Below are positions 53,500 through 62,415 of a stretch of 64,000 nt of DNA, piece after piece (position 1 is the first letter of the stretch; each line of letters begins with the position of its first letter). The stretch is from an uncultured Bacteroidales bacterium. Its GTDB lineage: Bacteria; Bacteroidota; Bacteroidia; Bacteroidales; Muribaculaceae. Under the pieces are notes generated by a model. It was not told the DNA's origin. It worked only from the letters and a program-made list of their open reading frames with translations, and did no database searches. The stretch lies in the NCBI GenBank assembly GCA_902777835.1, contig CACYVC010000005.1, positions 62,001 to 126,000 on the forward strand, given 5' to 3'. A program made the position numbers and the translations under genes.

Positions 53500-54312
53500 T
53501 TATTTATCAATCTCGTTTATCGCCTGTTTCAACGTTGTCAGGCGTGATAATAGACCATCGAGCAAGTCGAGCTGCAGCATATTGGCGCCATCACTCTTGG
53601 CCACGGCAGGGTTGGGATGGGTCTCGATGAAGATGCCATCGGCACCAGTGGCGATTGCAGCTCGGGCAACAGTCTCGATGAGCTCAGGGCGACCTCCAGT
53701 AACACCGGCGCTCTGATTGGGCTGTTGCAACGAATGAGTGATGTCCATAATAACCGGAGCATATTGCTTCATAACAGGTATGCCACGGTAGTCAACCATC
53801 AGGTCATGATAGCCAAAGGTAGTGCCACGCTCAGTGATTGCCACCTCGTTGTTTCCCGAGTCAATTACTTTTTGAACAGCAAAGCGCATAGACTCTGGAG
53901 AGAGAAACTGCCCTTTCTTGATGTTCACCATCTTGCCGGCACGTGCTGCTGCCACTAGCAACTCGGTCTGGCGGCACAAGAATGCAGGTATCTGCAAAAT
54001 ATCGACATATTGCGATGCCATTGCAGCCTCATCAGGGGTGTGGATATCGGTCACCACAGGTATGTGGAAGGTCTCACCCACCTTGCGCAGAATCTTCAAC
54101 GCCTTCTCATCGCCAATTCCTGTGAACGAGTCGAGGCGTGAGCGGTTCGCCTTGCGGTAGCTGCCTTTAAAAACATAGGGAATGTTAAACCTAGTGGTTG
54201 ACTCAAGCACTCTCTCGGCAATGCTGAGCGCCATCTCTTCCCCCTCGATGACACATGGTCCGGCAAAGAGGAAAAAATTACCCGTAGATGATGATTTCAG
54301 ATAGTCAAGCAT
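53500..54312 (-). CDS. kdsA: 3-deoxy-8-phosphooctulonate synthase
   Basis: Condenses phosphoenolpyruvate and arabinose 5-phosphate to Kdo 8-phosphate for the lipopolysaccharide inner core. Motifs: FAGPCVIEGEEMALSIAE near the N-terminus, FKGSYRKANRSRLDSFTGIG, TDIHTPDEAAMASQYVDILQ, IKKGQFLSPESM, and IFIETHPNPAVAKSDGANML. The length of 270 aa is normal. It lies between rsmE (upstream) and the TPR gene. A standalone kdsA away from other Kdo genes is common in Bacteroidales. Confidence 0.96.
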   Translation of the reverse strand: MLDYLKSSSTGNFFLFAGPCVIEGEEMALSIAERVLESTTRFNIPYVFKGSYRKANRSRLDSFTGIGDEKALKILRKVGETFHIPVVTDIHTPDEAAMASQYVDILQIPAFLCRQTELLVAAARAGKMVNIKKGQFLSPESMRFAVQKVIDSGNNEVAITERGTTFGYHDLMVDYRGIPVMKQYAPVIMDITHSLQQPNQSAGVTGGRPELIETVARAAIATGADGIFIETHPNPAVAKSDGANMLQLDLLDGLLSRLTTLKQAINEIDK

Positions 54313-54360
54313 TTTATTCTTCTAAAGAAGGAGTTAAACTATATCACTTACGTCCTCTAC

Positions 54361-54395
54361 ACTTATCACTTAATACTTACTACTTAACACTTAAT
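54361..54395. repeat. 7-nt repeat array (ACTTAAC) overlapping the rsmE 3' end
   Basis: Five contiguous units (ACTTATC, ACTTAAT, ACTTACT, ACTTAAC, ACTTAAT). The last two encode I-K-C and the stop codon of rsmE. Confidence 0.88.
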
Positions 54396-55094
54396 GACAT
54401 GCATCGTTGCCACTGCCATTAGGGCGGCAGTCTCGGTGCGCAGGCGACTCTCGCCCAAGGTCACTGGCACAAAACCAGCTTTCAATGCAGCCTCTACCTC
54501 CTGCGGGTCGAAGTCGCCTTCGGGACCAATCAACACCACTGCGTCGCGACTAGAATCATAAACTTGCGCCAGCGATTTGCGCTCATCGCGTGGCAATGAC
54601 TCGTCGCAGTAGGCAATGAAACGCTGAGCATCGCTATTCTCGGCGAGGAAGTCCTCGATGGGTGTGAGCTCGTCGAGTTGTGGCAACTGTGCCTTGAGCG
54701 ACTGCTTCATGGCTGCTACTATTATCTTGTGTAACCGCTCAGTTTTCAGCACCTTGCGCTCGCTGTGACGGCATAGCAGCGGTGTGAAGCGATCTACACC
54801 CATCTCGGTGCATTTCTCGGCCATCCACTCGATGCGGTCGAGGTTCTTGGTGGGCGCTACAGCTATCATTATCTTGCTGCCCCAATGCGGCGGGCAAGAC
54901 TCCTGAGAGATGATTTCAACCCCACAATGCTTGGCGTGAGCCATTGCAATGCGGCAGTTATATAGCATGCCAGCGCCATCAATCACCTCGATTTCGTCGC
55001 CCTCGACAAGCCTCAACACTCGCACGCAGTGGCGAGACTCCTCCTCAGGAAGAGCAAGCGTAGCAGCTATGTCGGGGGCGAAAAATCGATGCAT
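54384..55094 (-). CDS. rsmE: 16S rRNA (uracil(1498)-N(3))-methyltransferase
   Basis: SPOUT-class methyltransferase adding m3U1498 to 16S rRNA. The N-terminal PUA-like part (MHRFFAPDIAATLALPEEES, RHCVRVLR) is followed by the knotted SAM domain with ALVLIGPEGDFD-type sequence (VVLIGPEGDFDPQEVEAALK) and the C-terminal VTLGESRLRTETAALMA. The length of 236 aa is normal. The final K-C and stop derive from the overlapping 7-nt repeats. It lies upstream of kdsA and downstream of a nucleoside permease. Confidence 0.95.
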   Translation of the reverse strand: MHRFFAPDIAATLALPEEESRHCVRVLRLVEGDEIEVIDGAGMLYNCRIAMAHAKHCGVEIISQESCPPHWGSKIMIAVAPTKNLDRIEWMAEKCTEMGVDRFTPLLCRHSERKVLKTERLHKIIVAAMKQSLKAQLPQLDELTPIEDFLAENSDAQRFIAYCDESLPRDERKSLAQVYDSSRDAVVLIGPEGDFDPQEVEAALKAGFVPVTLGESRLRTETAALMAVATMHVIKC

Positions 55095-55106
55095 CTCTTT
55101 ATTTCT

Positions 55107-55136
55107 AAATGCATAATGCTCAATGCATAATGCACA
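55107..55136. repeat. 7-nt repeat array (ATAATGC)
   Basis: About four units (AAATGCATAATGC..., with TCAATGC and ATAATGC) just upstream of the rsmE start codon. Confidence 0.75.
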
Positions 55137-55156
55137 ATTATAATGAACTCAAAATG

Positions 55157-56452
55157 TTACGCAGTCTTAAGTCTTTCAGCCTCTTCCTTTCGGGGGTCCT
55201 TAAAGATGAAGAAGAATGAAACAGCAACCACAAGGGCATAAGCGGCAAAAATGTACCATGATGTGGCCCAACCACTCATCACTGCCTCTGAACCTTTATC
55301 AATCACTTCTTGGGCATTTACAAAATGGTCAACAATAGCCTGAGCGCTCAATGTTCCGATTGTAGCACCAATACCGTTGGTCATTACCATGAACAAGCCC
55401 TGCGCACTACTGCGAATTGAGGCATCAGTCTGTTGGTCAACATATAGAGCTCCCGAGATGTTGAAGAAGTCGAAAGCCACACCATAAACCACACAAGAGA
55501 GTACAAACAAGATAACGCCAGGCATTCCAGGATTACCCATACCAAAGAAACCAAAGCGGAATACCCAAGCAAACATTGCTATGAGCATCACGTTCTTGAT
55601 TCCGAAGCGTTTCATGCAGAATGGGATGAGCAGGATGCACAACGTTTCACTAATTTGTGATAACGAAATCAGCGCATTAGCGTGTTGAGCAGCAAATGTG
55701 TCGGCATACTCCTTAATGCCCTCAAAGGCAGTAAGGAATGGATTGGCAAAGCCATTGGTAATCTGAAGTGACACACCAAGAAGCATCGAGAAGATGAAGA
55801 ATATCGCCATCTTCTTTTGCTTGAACAGTGTGAAGGCACGAAGACCAAATACATCGACCAGTGAACTGCTCTCTGCATTCTTATTAACTGGGCACTTAGG
55901 CATGAACAGAGCATATAAGGCAAGAAGCAAACTGAAACCTCCCGACATGAAGAACTGTCCATAGTTGTGCTGAAGACCAGTAAAGTCAACGGTGAGCATT
56001 GCACAAATGAAACCTATGGTGCCAAACACACGAATGGGCGGGAAGGCCTTGACTGTATCCATTCCTGCCTTTGTCAATGCATTAAAAGCAACCGAGTTGG
56101 CAAGTCCAATAGTTGGCATGAAGAATGCTACACTGATTGTATAGGGCAAGAACAATGGCCAGAATGATGGGTTATCGCCTGCCGACATAGCATAAGTTCC
56201 TGCAATGAGCATGAACACACCTGCTATAACATGAGCCAAACTAAGAACCTTCTGTGCCTGAATCCAACGGTCAGCAACAATACCAAGCAAAGCTGGCATA
56301 AACAGTGACACAATACCCTGAATTGCATAGAACCATCCTATATCGCCTGCTAGGCCATGAGTGGCTAAATACCCTCCCATGCAAGTAAGATAAGAACCCC
56401 ACACAGCGAACTCCAGGAAGTTCATGATGATCAACTTAATCTTTAGATTCAT
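55157..56452 (-). CDS. MFS nucleoside:H+ symporter (NupG/XapB-type)
   Basis: Inner-membrane permease of the NHS branch of the major facilitator superfamily, importing nucleosides. About twelve hydrophobic segments are visible. The N-terminal MNFLEFAVWGSYLTCMGGYL, the FPPIRVFGTIGFICAM stretch and LGVSLQITNGFANPFL are typical of this family, and so is VVYGVAFDFFNISGALYVDQ. The length of 431 aa fits. Specificity among purine and pyrimidine nucleosides, or pseudouridine, cannot be read. It lies between the bifunctional nuclease gene and rsmE. Confidence 0.88.
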   Translation of the reverse strand: MNLKIKLIIMNFLEFAVWGSYLTCMGGYLATHGLAGDIGWFYAIQGIVSLFMPALLGIVADRWIQAQKVLSLAHVIAGVFMLIAGTYAMSAGDNPSFWPLFLPYTISVAFFMPTIGLANSVAFNALTKAGMDTVKAFPPIRVFGTIGFICAMLTVDFTGLQHNYGQFFMSGGFSLLLALYALFMPKCPVNKNAESSSLVDVFGLRAFTLFKQKKMAIFFIFSMLLGVSLQITNGFANPFLTAFEGIKEYADTFAAQHANALISLSQISETLCILLIPFCMKRFGIKNVMLIAMFAWVFRFGFFGMGNPGMPGVILFVLSCVVYGVAFDFFNISGALYVDQQTDASIRSSAQGLFMVMTNGIGATIGTLSAQAIVDHFVNAQEVIDKGSEAVMSGWATSWYIFAAYALVVAVSFFFIFKDPRKEEAERLKTA

Positions 56453-56488
56453 AGTGATTTTTGTTTTTGTGTTATTATATAATTTTTA

Positions 56489-57088
56489 TTATTCTGCTAT
56501 ATCATCAGTTTTTGGCTCATTGCCAAGTTTCTCGTTGATAGCCTTTTGTATGCTAGCAGCGAGTTCATATTTCTCAAGTGCTACAGCACGGTTGAGTTTC
56601 TTTTGCAACTCGTCAACCGTCATGTCGCTTAAAGTGCGCTTGGGTTTCACTGCCACTTTGCCTTGTTCACCGTCTTTGATAAGAAAACCAGTCTTATCAA
56701 GCACCTCCTGAGTGGTGTAGATAGGAGAATTGGTACGCAATGCTAGAGCGATGGCGTCACTGGTGCGTGACTCGAGTTCTATGTCTTGGTCGTTGGTCGA
56801 GAGTTTAAGTTTCGACATAAACACGCCTTCACTGAACTTGTAAATCAGCACCTCGTCGAGACTGATACCAAAGGCATGAAACATGCTCACCATCAAGTCG
56901 TGTGACAAGGGTCGAGGCGGAATCACATGCTCGAGTCGCATGGCGATGGACTGAGCTTCGGGCACACCTACCACAATAGGCACCCTCAGGTCGCCGTCAC
57001 GCTGCTTAAGCAATAGGGCATAAGCACCAGACTGAATCTGGCTATATGTAATGCCCATAACGTCCATTTCTATCTTGTTTTCAGTCAT
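56489..57088 (-). CDS. Bifunctional nuclease family protein (DUF151) with UVR motif
   Basis: Soluble protein of the BFN/DUF151 family; plant members have DNase and RNase activity, while bacterial roles are uncertain. The DUF151 domain (about 1-135) shows MGITYSQIQSGAYALLLKQR, VPIVVGVPEAQSIAMRLE and ESRTSDAIALALRTNSPIY. The C-terminal UVR-like helical pair is DELQKKLNRAVALEKYELAA. The length of 199 aa is normal for the form with UVR. It lies downstream of mnmA and upstream of the nucleoside permease. Confidence 0.92.
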   Translation of the reverse strand: MTENKIEMDVMGITYSQIQSGAYALLLKQRDGDLRVPIVVGVPEAQSIAMRLEHVIPPRPLSHDLMVSMFHAFGISLDEVLIYKFSEGVFMSKLKLSTNDQDIELESRTSDAIALALRTNSPIYTTQEVLDKTGFLIKDGEQGKVAVKPKRTLSDMTVDELQKKLNRAVALEKYELAASIQKAINEKLGNEPKTDDIAE

Positions 57089-57112
57089 TTATCTTAATAT
57101 TTCCTAGAATCC

Positions 57113-57147
57113 ACTTAAAACTTAATACTTACTACTTAACACTTAAA
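57113..57147. repeat. 7-nt repeat array (ACTTAAC) at the mnmA 3' end
   Basis: Five contiguous units (ACTTAAA, ACTTAAT, ACTTACT, ACTTAAC, ACTTAAA). The last unit contains the mnmA stop codon. Confidence 0.88.
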
Positions 57148-58210
57148 GAGTTATCACTCCACTGCCGTAACATAGGTGCTGTTCTTTATCGTAGATTACT
57201 GCAAACTGCCCTGGTGCAATGCCTTGGATATCCTCATCACTCTCAATGAGCCACTGGTTGCCATCAACGTGTGAAATATGCCCCTTGGCAAAGTGCGGAG
57301 TGTGACGGTTCTTGAAAGTAATTTCGTGAGTGCCACCACTCCCCTGCCACGGGTTGCCGCTGATGAAGTGCATCTCATCGAGATGTATCTCACGACCATA
57401 TTGCTTGCTTGTGCCATAGCCGTTGCTCACATATATGGCGTTGTCCATGATGTTTTTCTTTACCACATACCAAGGACCGCCACTTAGTCCCAAACCCTTA
57501 CGCTGGCCTATGGTGTGGAACCAGTATCCATTGTGCTCGCCCAGTTTGCGACCAGTCTCAATCTCGATGATGGGCCCCTTTTTCACACCCAAATGGCGTC
57601 GTATGAAGTCGTTATAGTTAATCTGACCCAGAAAGCAGATGCCTTGGCTGTCTTTGCGGCTTGCGTTGGGAAGCTTCACTTGCTGAGCAATCTCACGCAC
57701 ACGCGCCTTGGGCATCGACCCAATGGGGAAGATAAGGTGCTTGAGCTGGTCGTAGGTAATCTGGGCCAGGAAATCGGTCTGATCCTTTACTGCATCGGCT
57801 GCTGTGGCAAGATATTTGGTACCATCAATCTCACAGGTGGTGGCATAGTGACCAGTAGCTGTTAAGTCAAAGTCCTTGCCCCATCGCTGCTCAAAATACC
57901 CAAACTTAATCATGCGGTTGCACATCATGTCGGGGTTAGGAGTGAGACCTGCCTTGACGGTGCGCAGAGCATATTCCATCACATTGTCCCAATACTCCTC
58001 GTGAAGCGACACCACTTCAAGAGGCAGACCATAGCGGTGAGCAATGAGGTTGCACATCTCAATGTCTTCCTCGGCACTGCAGTCGCCCTCGTCGTTGTCC
58101 ATGCCAATGCGTATGTAGAACAACTGCAAGTCATGCTGAGCCTGCTCCACAAGCTCATGCACAACTACTGCGCTGTCAACTCCACCCGATACAAGAACCG
58201 CTATATTCAT
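57143..58210 (-). CDS. mnmA: tRNA-specific 2-thiouridylase MnmA
   Basis: Thiolates U34 of tRNA-Lys, -Glu and -Gln. The PP-loop ATPase motif [16 protein letters not shown] is at the N-terminus. The first catalytic cysteine is in [13 protein letters not shown] and the second, which carries the persulfide, in [12 protein letters not shown]. The C-terminal beta-barrel (about 280-355) binds tRNA. The length of 355 aa is normal. The end GVITL is followed by TAA provided by a repeat array. Confidence 0.95.
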   Translation of the reverse strand: MNIAVLVSGGVDSAVVVHELVEQAQHDLQLFYIRIGMDNDEGDCSAEEDIEMCNLIAHRYGLPLEVVSLHEEYWDNVMEYALRTVKAGLTPNPDMMCNRMIKFGYFEQRWGKDFDLTATGHYATTCEIDGTKYLATAADAVKDQTDFLAQITYDQLKHLIFPIGSMPKARVREIAQQVKLPNASRKDSQGICFLGQINYNDFIRRHLGVKKGPIIEIETGRKLGEHNGYWFHTIGQRKGLGLSGGPWYVVKKNIMDNAIYVSNGYGTSKQYGREIHLDEMHFISGNPWQGSGGTHEITFKNRHTPHFAKGHISHVDGNQWLIESDEDIQGIAPGQFAVIYDKEQHLCYGSGVITL

Positions 58211-58240
58211 ATTTTAGCTTTAGTTGTACGTGTTATAACC

Positions 58241-58275
58241 ACTTAAAACTTAACACTTACTACTTAACACTTAGT
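58241..58275. repeat. 7-nt repeat array (ACTTAAC)
   Basis: Five contiguous units, two bases beyond the stop codon of the DoxX gene and about 30 bp before the mnmA start. Confidence 0.88.
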
Positions 58276-58277
58276 TA

Positions 58278-58772
58278 TCACGCTTTCTCTAGCACCTCGC
58301 TCTCCTCGTCATCTTTCTCACTAATAGTGTGGATAGCAATTAGGTAGTCGAGTGAAATCTTGCCAGGACCAGCGAGCAACATATACACAAAAATTCCCAA
58401 GAACATGATGGGATAACCTGGCTCAAAGAAGAACATCTGCTGAGCCGCACCCGCCACGTTAGTGGCACTAGGCATTATCGTCTCGGCGTAAATCATCACA
58501 CCTATCGAAGGCAGTAGTGCAAAACGCGTGAGTAGTCCTAAAATGATAAACACTGAGCACACGATTTCTATAACCACTATTGCCGCCATAGCAGTCTCAC
58601 TGAGCCCCATTGCAGTGTGGGTAAACTCGTTGAGGTGCATCATCTGTCTTACTCCAAGCTGCAGGAACATCAAACCTGTGAACAGACGCAGGAACAAGCG
58701 CGACAAGTTACTGTAGGTGTGGCCCACATTTATCATGAACAGGTTCTGAAACCACTTTGGAATCTTTGTCAT
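58278..58772 (-). CDS. DoxX family membrane protein
   Basis: Small four-helix membrane protein of the DoxX/DoxD-like family, of uncertain role (quinol oxidase-associated in archaea, redox-stress related in mycobacteria). Four hydrophobic segments: LFTGLMFLQLGVRQMM, AAIVVIEIVCSVFIILGLLT, FALLPSIGVMIYAETIM and YPIMFLGIFVYMLLAGPGKI. Charged tail IHTISEKDDEESEVLEKA. The length of 164 aa is normal. The DUF5106 gene lies 34 bp upstream on the same strand. Confidence 0.87.
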   Translation of the reverse strand: MTKIPKWFQNLFMINVGHTYSNLSRLFLRLFTGLMFLQLGVRQMMHLNEFTHTAMGLSETAMAAIVVIEIVCSVFIILGLLTRFALLPSIGVMIYAETIMPSATNVAGAAQQMFFFEPGYPIMFLGIFVYMLLAGPGKISLDYLIAIHTISEKDDEESEVLEKA

Positions 58773-58806
58773 AGTCTTTATAGTGTTTGATTGTTTACTT
58801 GATGAT

Positions 58807-59697
58807 TTAATTCGACACCATGTTTTTCATGAAATCGACTGTCTTGTTCTTGGCTATCACGCGGAACTCCTCGTCGAGGACATACAGGCATGGCATTATG
58901 CGCATATCAAGTTTACTGGCAACGTCCTTGCTGGCGCCCACCTCCCACTTCTCGCTATAGTTGCGTGAGTCGGCATCCCACTGCTTGGGGACATCTCCAA
59001 TAATGATATTTATAACCTTGATATGCCCCTGCTCAACAAGCTGGCCAAAGGTGATGTCGGTGCTCAAGCGCATACGCTCTATCGAACTGCCACTATCACC
59101 ATCACTGAAAATCACCACATACAAAGCAGCACCTTCGGAGCGGTTGTCGGTAAGGTGGCGACGAGCACCTGTGATTGATGTATATTCAAAGTCGAGTAGC
59201 GGCTGCCCCAGCTTACTGGTGCTCAGTCGTTTGATTTGCTCGCTATAGTGATTGCGAACCTCCTTCTTTGCCCAACTAGCATCGGCAACGCTCTGTGCGA
59301 ATGTAAGATACAGATCATCAACCACATCAGTATCATGATAAAAAAGTATATACTCGGCTATACTTGCCAACTTCAAGAAGTTGTCGTGATTGGCCTGCGA
59401 CTTGAACATGAGGTTACGAACTGAACCCAACGATACATTCACATTGGCACCAGCTTTCATAATATCGAAATAAGTGAGCATTGCCTCAATCAAGAGGCTG
59501 TCGTTTTCCTCAGCTAAGGGCTTAGTGAGCTCGCAGTTGTCCCAAAAATGCTGGACGCTATAGTTGCAACGGCTTTCGATGCTCGTACATGTATCGGGGG
59601 CAACCGGATACTCAAACAAAGTGGCCACCTGACACAACGCATTACTTGCTGAAAACAAACCTATTACAACTAATATTAAACGTAAAATCTTATTCAT
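58807..59697 (-). CDS. DUF5106 domain-containing secreted protein
   Basis: Exported protein with signal peptide MNKILRLILVVIGLFSASNA, then LCQ. The first half (about 35-160) fits DUF5106 (SVQHFWDNCELTKPLAEEND, MLTYFDIMKAGA); the second half is thioredoxin-like in outline (LYVVIFSDGDSGSSIERMRL, then a late MPCLYVLDEEFRVIAKNKTV) but has no CxxC, so redox activity is unlikely. The length of 296 aa is ordinary for this Bacteroidota family. Function unknown. It is probably co-transcribed with the DoxX gene. Confidence 0.85.
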   Translation of the reverse strand: MNKILRLILVVIGLFSASNALCQVATLFEYPVAPDTCTSIESRCNYSVQHFWDNCELTKPLAEENDSLLIEAMLTYFDIMKAGANVNVSLGSVRNLMFKSQANHDNFLKLASIAEYILFYHDTDVVDDLYLTFAQSVADASWAKKEVRNHYSEQIKRLSTSKLGQPLLDFEYTSITGARRHLTDNRSEGAALYVVIFSDGDSGSSIERMRLSTDITFGQLVEQGHIKVINIIIGDVPKQWDADSRNYSEKWEVGASKDVASKLDMRIMPCLYVLDEEFRVIAKNKTVDFMKNMVSN

Positions 59698-59797
59698 CTA
59701 TATAAATAATAATTATTATATTACTATTTAACTTGCTAAGGTACGGCAAAAAAAAACAACACACAAACATATTGCACTAAAAAAAACTTAAAGCCAT

Positions 59798-59833
59798 AAA
59801 AAATCCCCCTCCAGCAAATGCTGCCAGAGGGGG
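59798..59833 (-). terminator. Intrinsic terminator of tRNA-Thr
   Basis: On the minus strand CCCCCTC and GAGGGGG arms with an inner CAGCA/TGCTG pair form a strong hairpin, followed by ATTTTTT. It begins 8 nt after the tRNA 3' end. Confidence 0.88.
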
Positions 59834-59840
59834 AAGAAGG

Positions 59841-59913
59841 AGCCACGAACGGGACTCGAACCCGTGACCTACGCGTTACGAATGCGTTGCTCTACCGACT
59901 GAGCTATTGTGGC
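59841..59913 (-). tRNA. tRNA-Thr (anticodon CGT)
   Basis: Cloverleaf read by eye: acceptor GCCACAA/TCGTGGC, D arm GCTC-AGTCGGTA-GAGC, anticodon loop TTCGTAA (CGT, reads ACG), T arm ACGGG-TTCGAGT-CCCGT, discriminator T. CCA is not encoded. Two A-C mismatches occur, one at the sixth acceptor pair and one closing the anticodon loop (A31-C39); both would be A-U with a single C-to-T change. Single tRNA with its own terminator. Confidence 0.93.
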
Positions 59914-59930
59914 TAATATAGCTGTTGTAG

Positions 59931-61355
59931 CTAATATAATATCTGCTTACTATAGGTAAGTATTATCTTTGCATCTAGGAGATTAAGCTTCGCCAGACAC
60001 GGCCGAGACACCGCAGGAGCTATCTTTGTGACAACTTCGCTATTAGCGCTCGATGTGTAGTAATAGTAACTCGAAGTGGTGTTAGTGTATTTTGTCACAT
60101 CGATAGGCATAATCACAAAGTTCATGTCGTCTTCAGTGGCTATGCCACCCTTTTTGTTGATGATGTCAAGAACATAGCTTCTAAGACCAGAGAACGTATA
60201 GACCTTTTCCTGTTCATTGTACTCGGCATAGAATGCGTCTTTGTTGTTGGTCAACGAGTCCTTTTCAAAGAAAGTATCACGATATCCCTCTTTCACCATC
60301 AGCAGATACTTGGGAGGAGCTATATCATATTTGTTAGCAATCTCAATCACAGGAATCTCAAGGGTCAAATTATTGATGACACTCAACGCATCGCGTGAAT
60401 CTTCGTTGAAGTGGTTGATGATTTCCTGAATTGGGAAATGAGCATGAATCTCATATCCTGCGGGACCCATCACAATGGCATCGCCAGCAGCGATTTTAGA
60501 AAGCACCGATGGCGCCGCATCAAGAGAGATGTTGTTGTTATACACCACCTCGGGTGTTACTGCCATATAGCTCTGTTTCATAGCAGGATATATGGTGTCG
60601 GTAGTCTCATCAAGTTTCTCATACTTGCGATAATAGCTCACAAACTCAATATCATAGAAGTTCATCACGTGGCCCTCGCCATAACTATTCTTGATGTAGA
60701 TACCTGGAAAGTAGGAAGCGAAATCTTTAGGAGTTTTAAATGTTGAGGGATTCGCTTTGTACTCATTGAAAATATCACGAGCATAGCTCACAGGTACAGG
60801 AACCTTAATCTCGTAATAACTTACAGATGCGCCACTTTGAGACGTATATTCAGTTTTTAACGACATATCGTCAGCCGAATATGCAACCGAGCCCATCAGC
60901 GCGTCTTCGCTATAGTAACCTTCGGGATTAAAATCGGTGTAAATGGGATTAGGAAGCTGCTTGTTGAGCTTATACACGTTCATGCGCATAGGTGCCAACT
61001 TGTCGCCAACAACGTCGCTAGTAGCCACCCTCATCACCAGGAAGCATGAATCCACCCACTGAGCTCCGCCATGCACGCCCACAGTGTCGATAGTAGTAGA
61101 TGGCATGAACTGCGCCACCACATCACTGGAGAGGGCGCCATAACCATCGGCAGTCACCTTGCCTATGAGCTGGATGCTGCTGCGTGAGCGCAAGTGTGAA
61201 CTTCTTACACTCGTTCCACCAATGACAAAACTATCATCCTCAATTACCGCAGAATGAATGTCGGAGATTGATGTGCCTATCACATCATCGGTACAAGAGT
61301 TAAAGCCAACAACAATGGCAAGAGTTGACAGTAACGCAAAAAATATCTTTCTCAT
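59931..61355 (-). CDS. DUF4270 family lipoprotein
   Basis: Predicted lipoprotein: MRKIFFALLSTLAIVVGFNS then C, with a lipobox-like VGFNSC. The domain is a Bacteroidota-specific DUF4270 of unknown function (IQLIGKVTADGYGALSSDVV, FNPEGYYSEDALMG, GIYIKNSYGEGHVMNFYDIE, LVIDKI-like C-terminal strands). The length of 474 aa is typical. It follows the glycogen-synthase N-domain gene by 46 bp, an arrangement I know from other Bacteroidales. Its 3' end comes within 20 bp of tRNA-Thr. Confidence 0.88.
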   Translation of the reverse strand: MRKIFFALLSTLAIVVGFNSCTDDVIGTSISDIHSAVIEDDSFVIGGTSVRSSHLRSRSSIQLIGKVTADGYGALSSDVVAQFMPSTTIDTVGVHGGAQWVDSCFLVMRVATSDVVGDKLAPMRMNVYKLNKQLPNPIYTDFNPEGYYSEDALMGSVAYSADDMSLKTEYTSQSGASVSYYEIKVPVPVSYARDIFNEYKANPSTFKTPKDFASYFPGIYIKNSYGEGHVMNFYDIEFVSYYRKYEKLDETTDTIYPAMKQSYMAVTPEVVYNNNISLDAAPSVLSKIAAGDAIVMGPAGYEIHAHFPIQEIINHFNEDSRDALSVINNLTLEIPVIEIANKYDIAPPKYLLMVKEGYRDTFFEKDSLTNNKDAFYAEYNEQEKVYTFSGLRSYVLDIINKKGGIATEDDMNFVIMPIDVTKYTNTTSSYYYYTSSANSEVVTKIAPAVSRPCLAKLNLLDAKIILTYSKQILY

Positions 61356-61401
61356 TTTAAATCAATACTCATTAACGACCTGTTTTCGTTTTTCTAACCA
61401 C

Positions 61402-62214
61402 TTACAAACTGTGATAGAATTCTATACAACGGTCAACAAAAGTGCTATCGTCCGACTCTTGGTAAGGCAGGAATGGAAGCCCCGATTCCTCTACCATCTT
61501 CAACACCTCGGGGTTGACATTCTCACTGCATTGCACCACCGCCTGACAATGCTCAAGAGCAAGACGCATCAAATCAACATAATTGGCACTTCTGTCCATA
61601 ATGGGAGCAAGATCCTCATCGCTGAAGCCGTCAAACTTAAGTTTCTTATAGAGGTCCTCACTGAGAGGGCTCACCATTTCCTCATCAAAGAGCGACATCA
61701 CAACTTTTGAGTCACGGAACGAAGGATCATCACCATAAATCTTACTGATATACAATGGGGCAAGAGCCGTAATCCAGCCGCTGCAATGGATAATACCAGG
61801 AGCCCAACGCTGCTTCTTCACAGCCTCAAGCACACCGCGAACATAAAATATTGAACGCTCATCGTTGTCCTCGGGGTGAGAGTTTATCTCCAATTCCTTG
61901 GTGATTTCGGGAGTGAAATAGTCGTCACTGAAAATGAAATACACCTGCAAGCGAGCTGGTTGCAAAGTTGCAACCTTGATTATCAGGGGATGATCCATGT
62001 CATCAATGATAAGGTTCATTCCTGACAGACGAATCACGGGATGCAATTGGTTGCGGCGGTCGTTGACAAATCCATACTTAGGCATGAAAGTGCGAACCTC
62101 AGCACCTTTCTCCTGAACTCGCTGCGCTAACTGGCGGCTGAAGTTTCCCATCTCGCTCTCGGGAAGATAGGGAGATATCTCCTGCAATATGAACAGAACT
62201 TTATTGAAATCCAT
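61402..62214 (-). CDS. Glycogen/starch synthase N-terminal-domain protein
   Basis: Resembles only the N-terminal GT5 domain of glycogen synthase: FILQEISPYLPESEMGNFSR, GAEVRTFMPKYGFVNDRRNQ, PGIIHCSGWITALAPLYI, SPLSEDLYKKLKFDGF. With 270 aa it lacks the C-terminal GT-B Rossmann domain that binds the nucleotide sugar (full GlgA is about 480 aa) and ends at IEFYHSL with no sign of a truncated continuation. It is probably a stable short form rather than an active synthase, though this is inference. I use ATG 62214 (MDFNKVLFILQEISPYLPES) instead of the 27-codon upstream extension, which overlaps the promoter. Confidence 0.85.
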   Translation of the reverse strand: MDFNKVLFILQEISPYLPESEMGNFSRQLAQRVQEKGAEVRTFMPKYGFVNDRRNQLHPVIRLSGMNLIIDDMDHPLIIKVATLQPARLQVYFIFSDDYFTPEITKELEINSHPEDNDERSIFYVRGVLEAVKKQRWAPGIIHCSGWITALAPLYISKIYGDDPSFRDSKVVMSLFDEEMVSPLSEDLYKKLKFDGFSDEDLAPIMDRSANYVDLMRLALEHCQAVVQCSENVNPEVLKMVEESGLPFLPYQESDDSTFVDRCIEFYHSL

Positions 62215-62246
62215 TGTGAAGTGTATAGTTATCTTTAATTTAATTG

Positions 62247-62254
62247 CAAAGGTA
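62247..62254 (-). promoter_or_regulatory. -7 element of the glycogen-synthase-domain/DUF4270 operon
   Basis: TACCTTTG on the minus strand, 33 bp before the ATG at 62214. No good -33 box is visible. Confidence 0.5.
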
Positions 62255-62344
62255 GCATTTTTTCTCCTAATAAAGAAATTAATCGCCAAATGCACAAAGT
62301 TTTTAACTTAATTTTAATCACAACACATCACAAGGAATACTTTT

Positions 62345-62383
62345 TTAAGAAAAAACGAGCAAAGTATAAACCCTGCTCGTTTT
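62345..62383 (-). terminator. Intrinsic terminator of asnS
   Basis: On the minus strand AAAACGAGCA and TGCTCGTTTT pair around a 12-nt loop, with the T-run TTTTTTCTT after it. It lies 33 nt past the asnS stop. Confidence 0.85.
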
Positions 62384-62415
62384 CGCTTTTATTGATATAG
62401 TAACAAATACTTTCT

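Noticed and set aside
3673-58275. 7-nt arrays as CRISPR, iterons or replication origin
   Set aside because: Units are contiguous, use many different words, are scattered over the window, and lie next to housekeeping genes and not to replication genes.
59897-59935. tRNA-end direct repeat as an integration attachment site
   Set aside because: TTGTGGCTAATATA and TTGTAGCTAATATA are only about 18 bp apart, and no integrase or mobile region lies between them.
62215-62295. 27-residue N-terminal extension of the glycogen-synthase-domain protein
   Set aside because: It overlaps a good -7 element, and the family start is MDFNKVLFILQEISPYLP.
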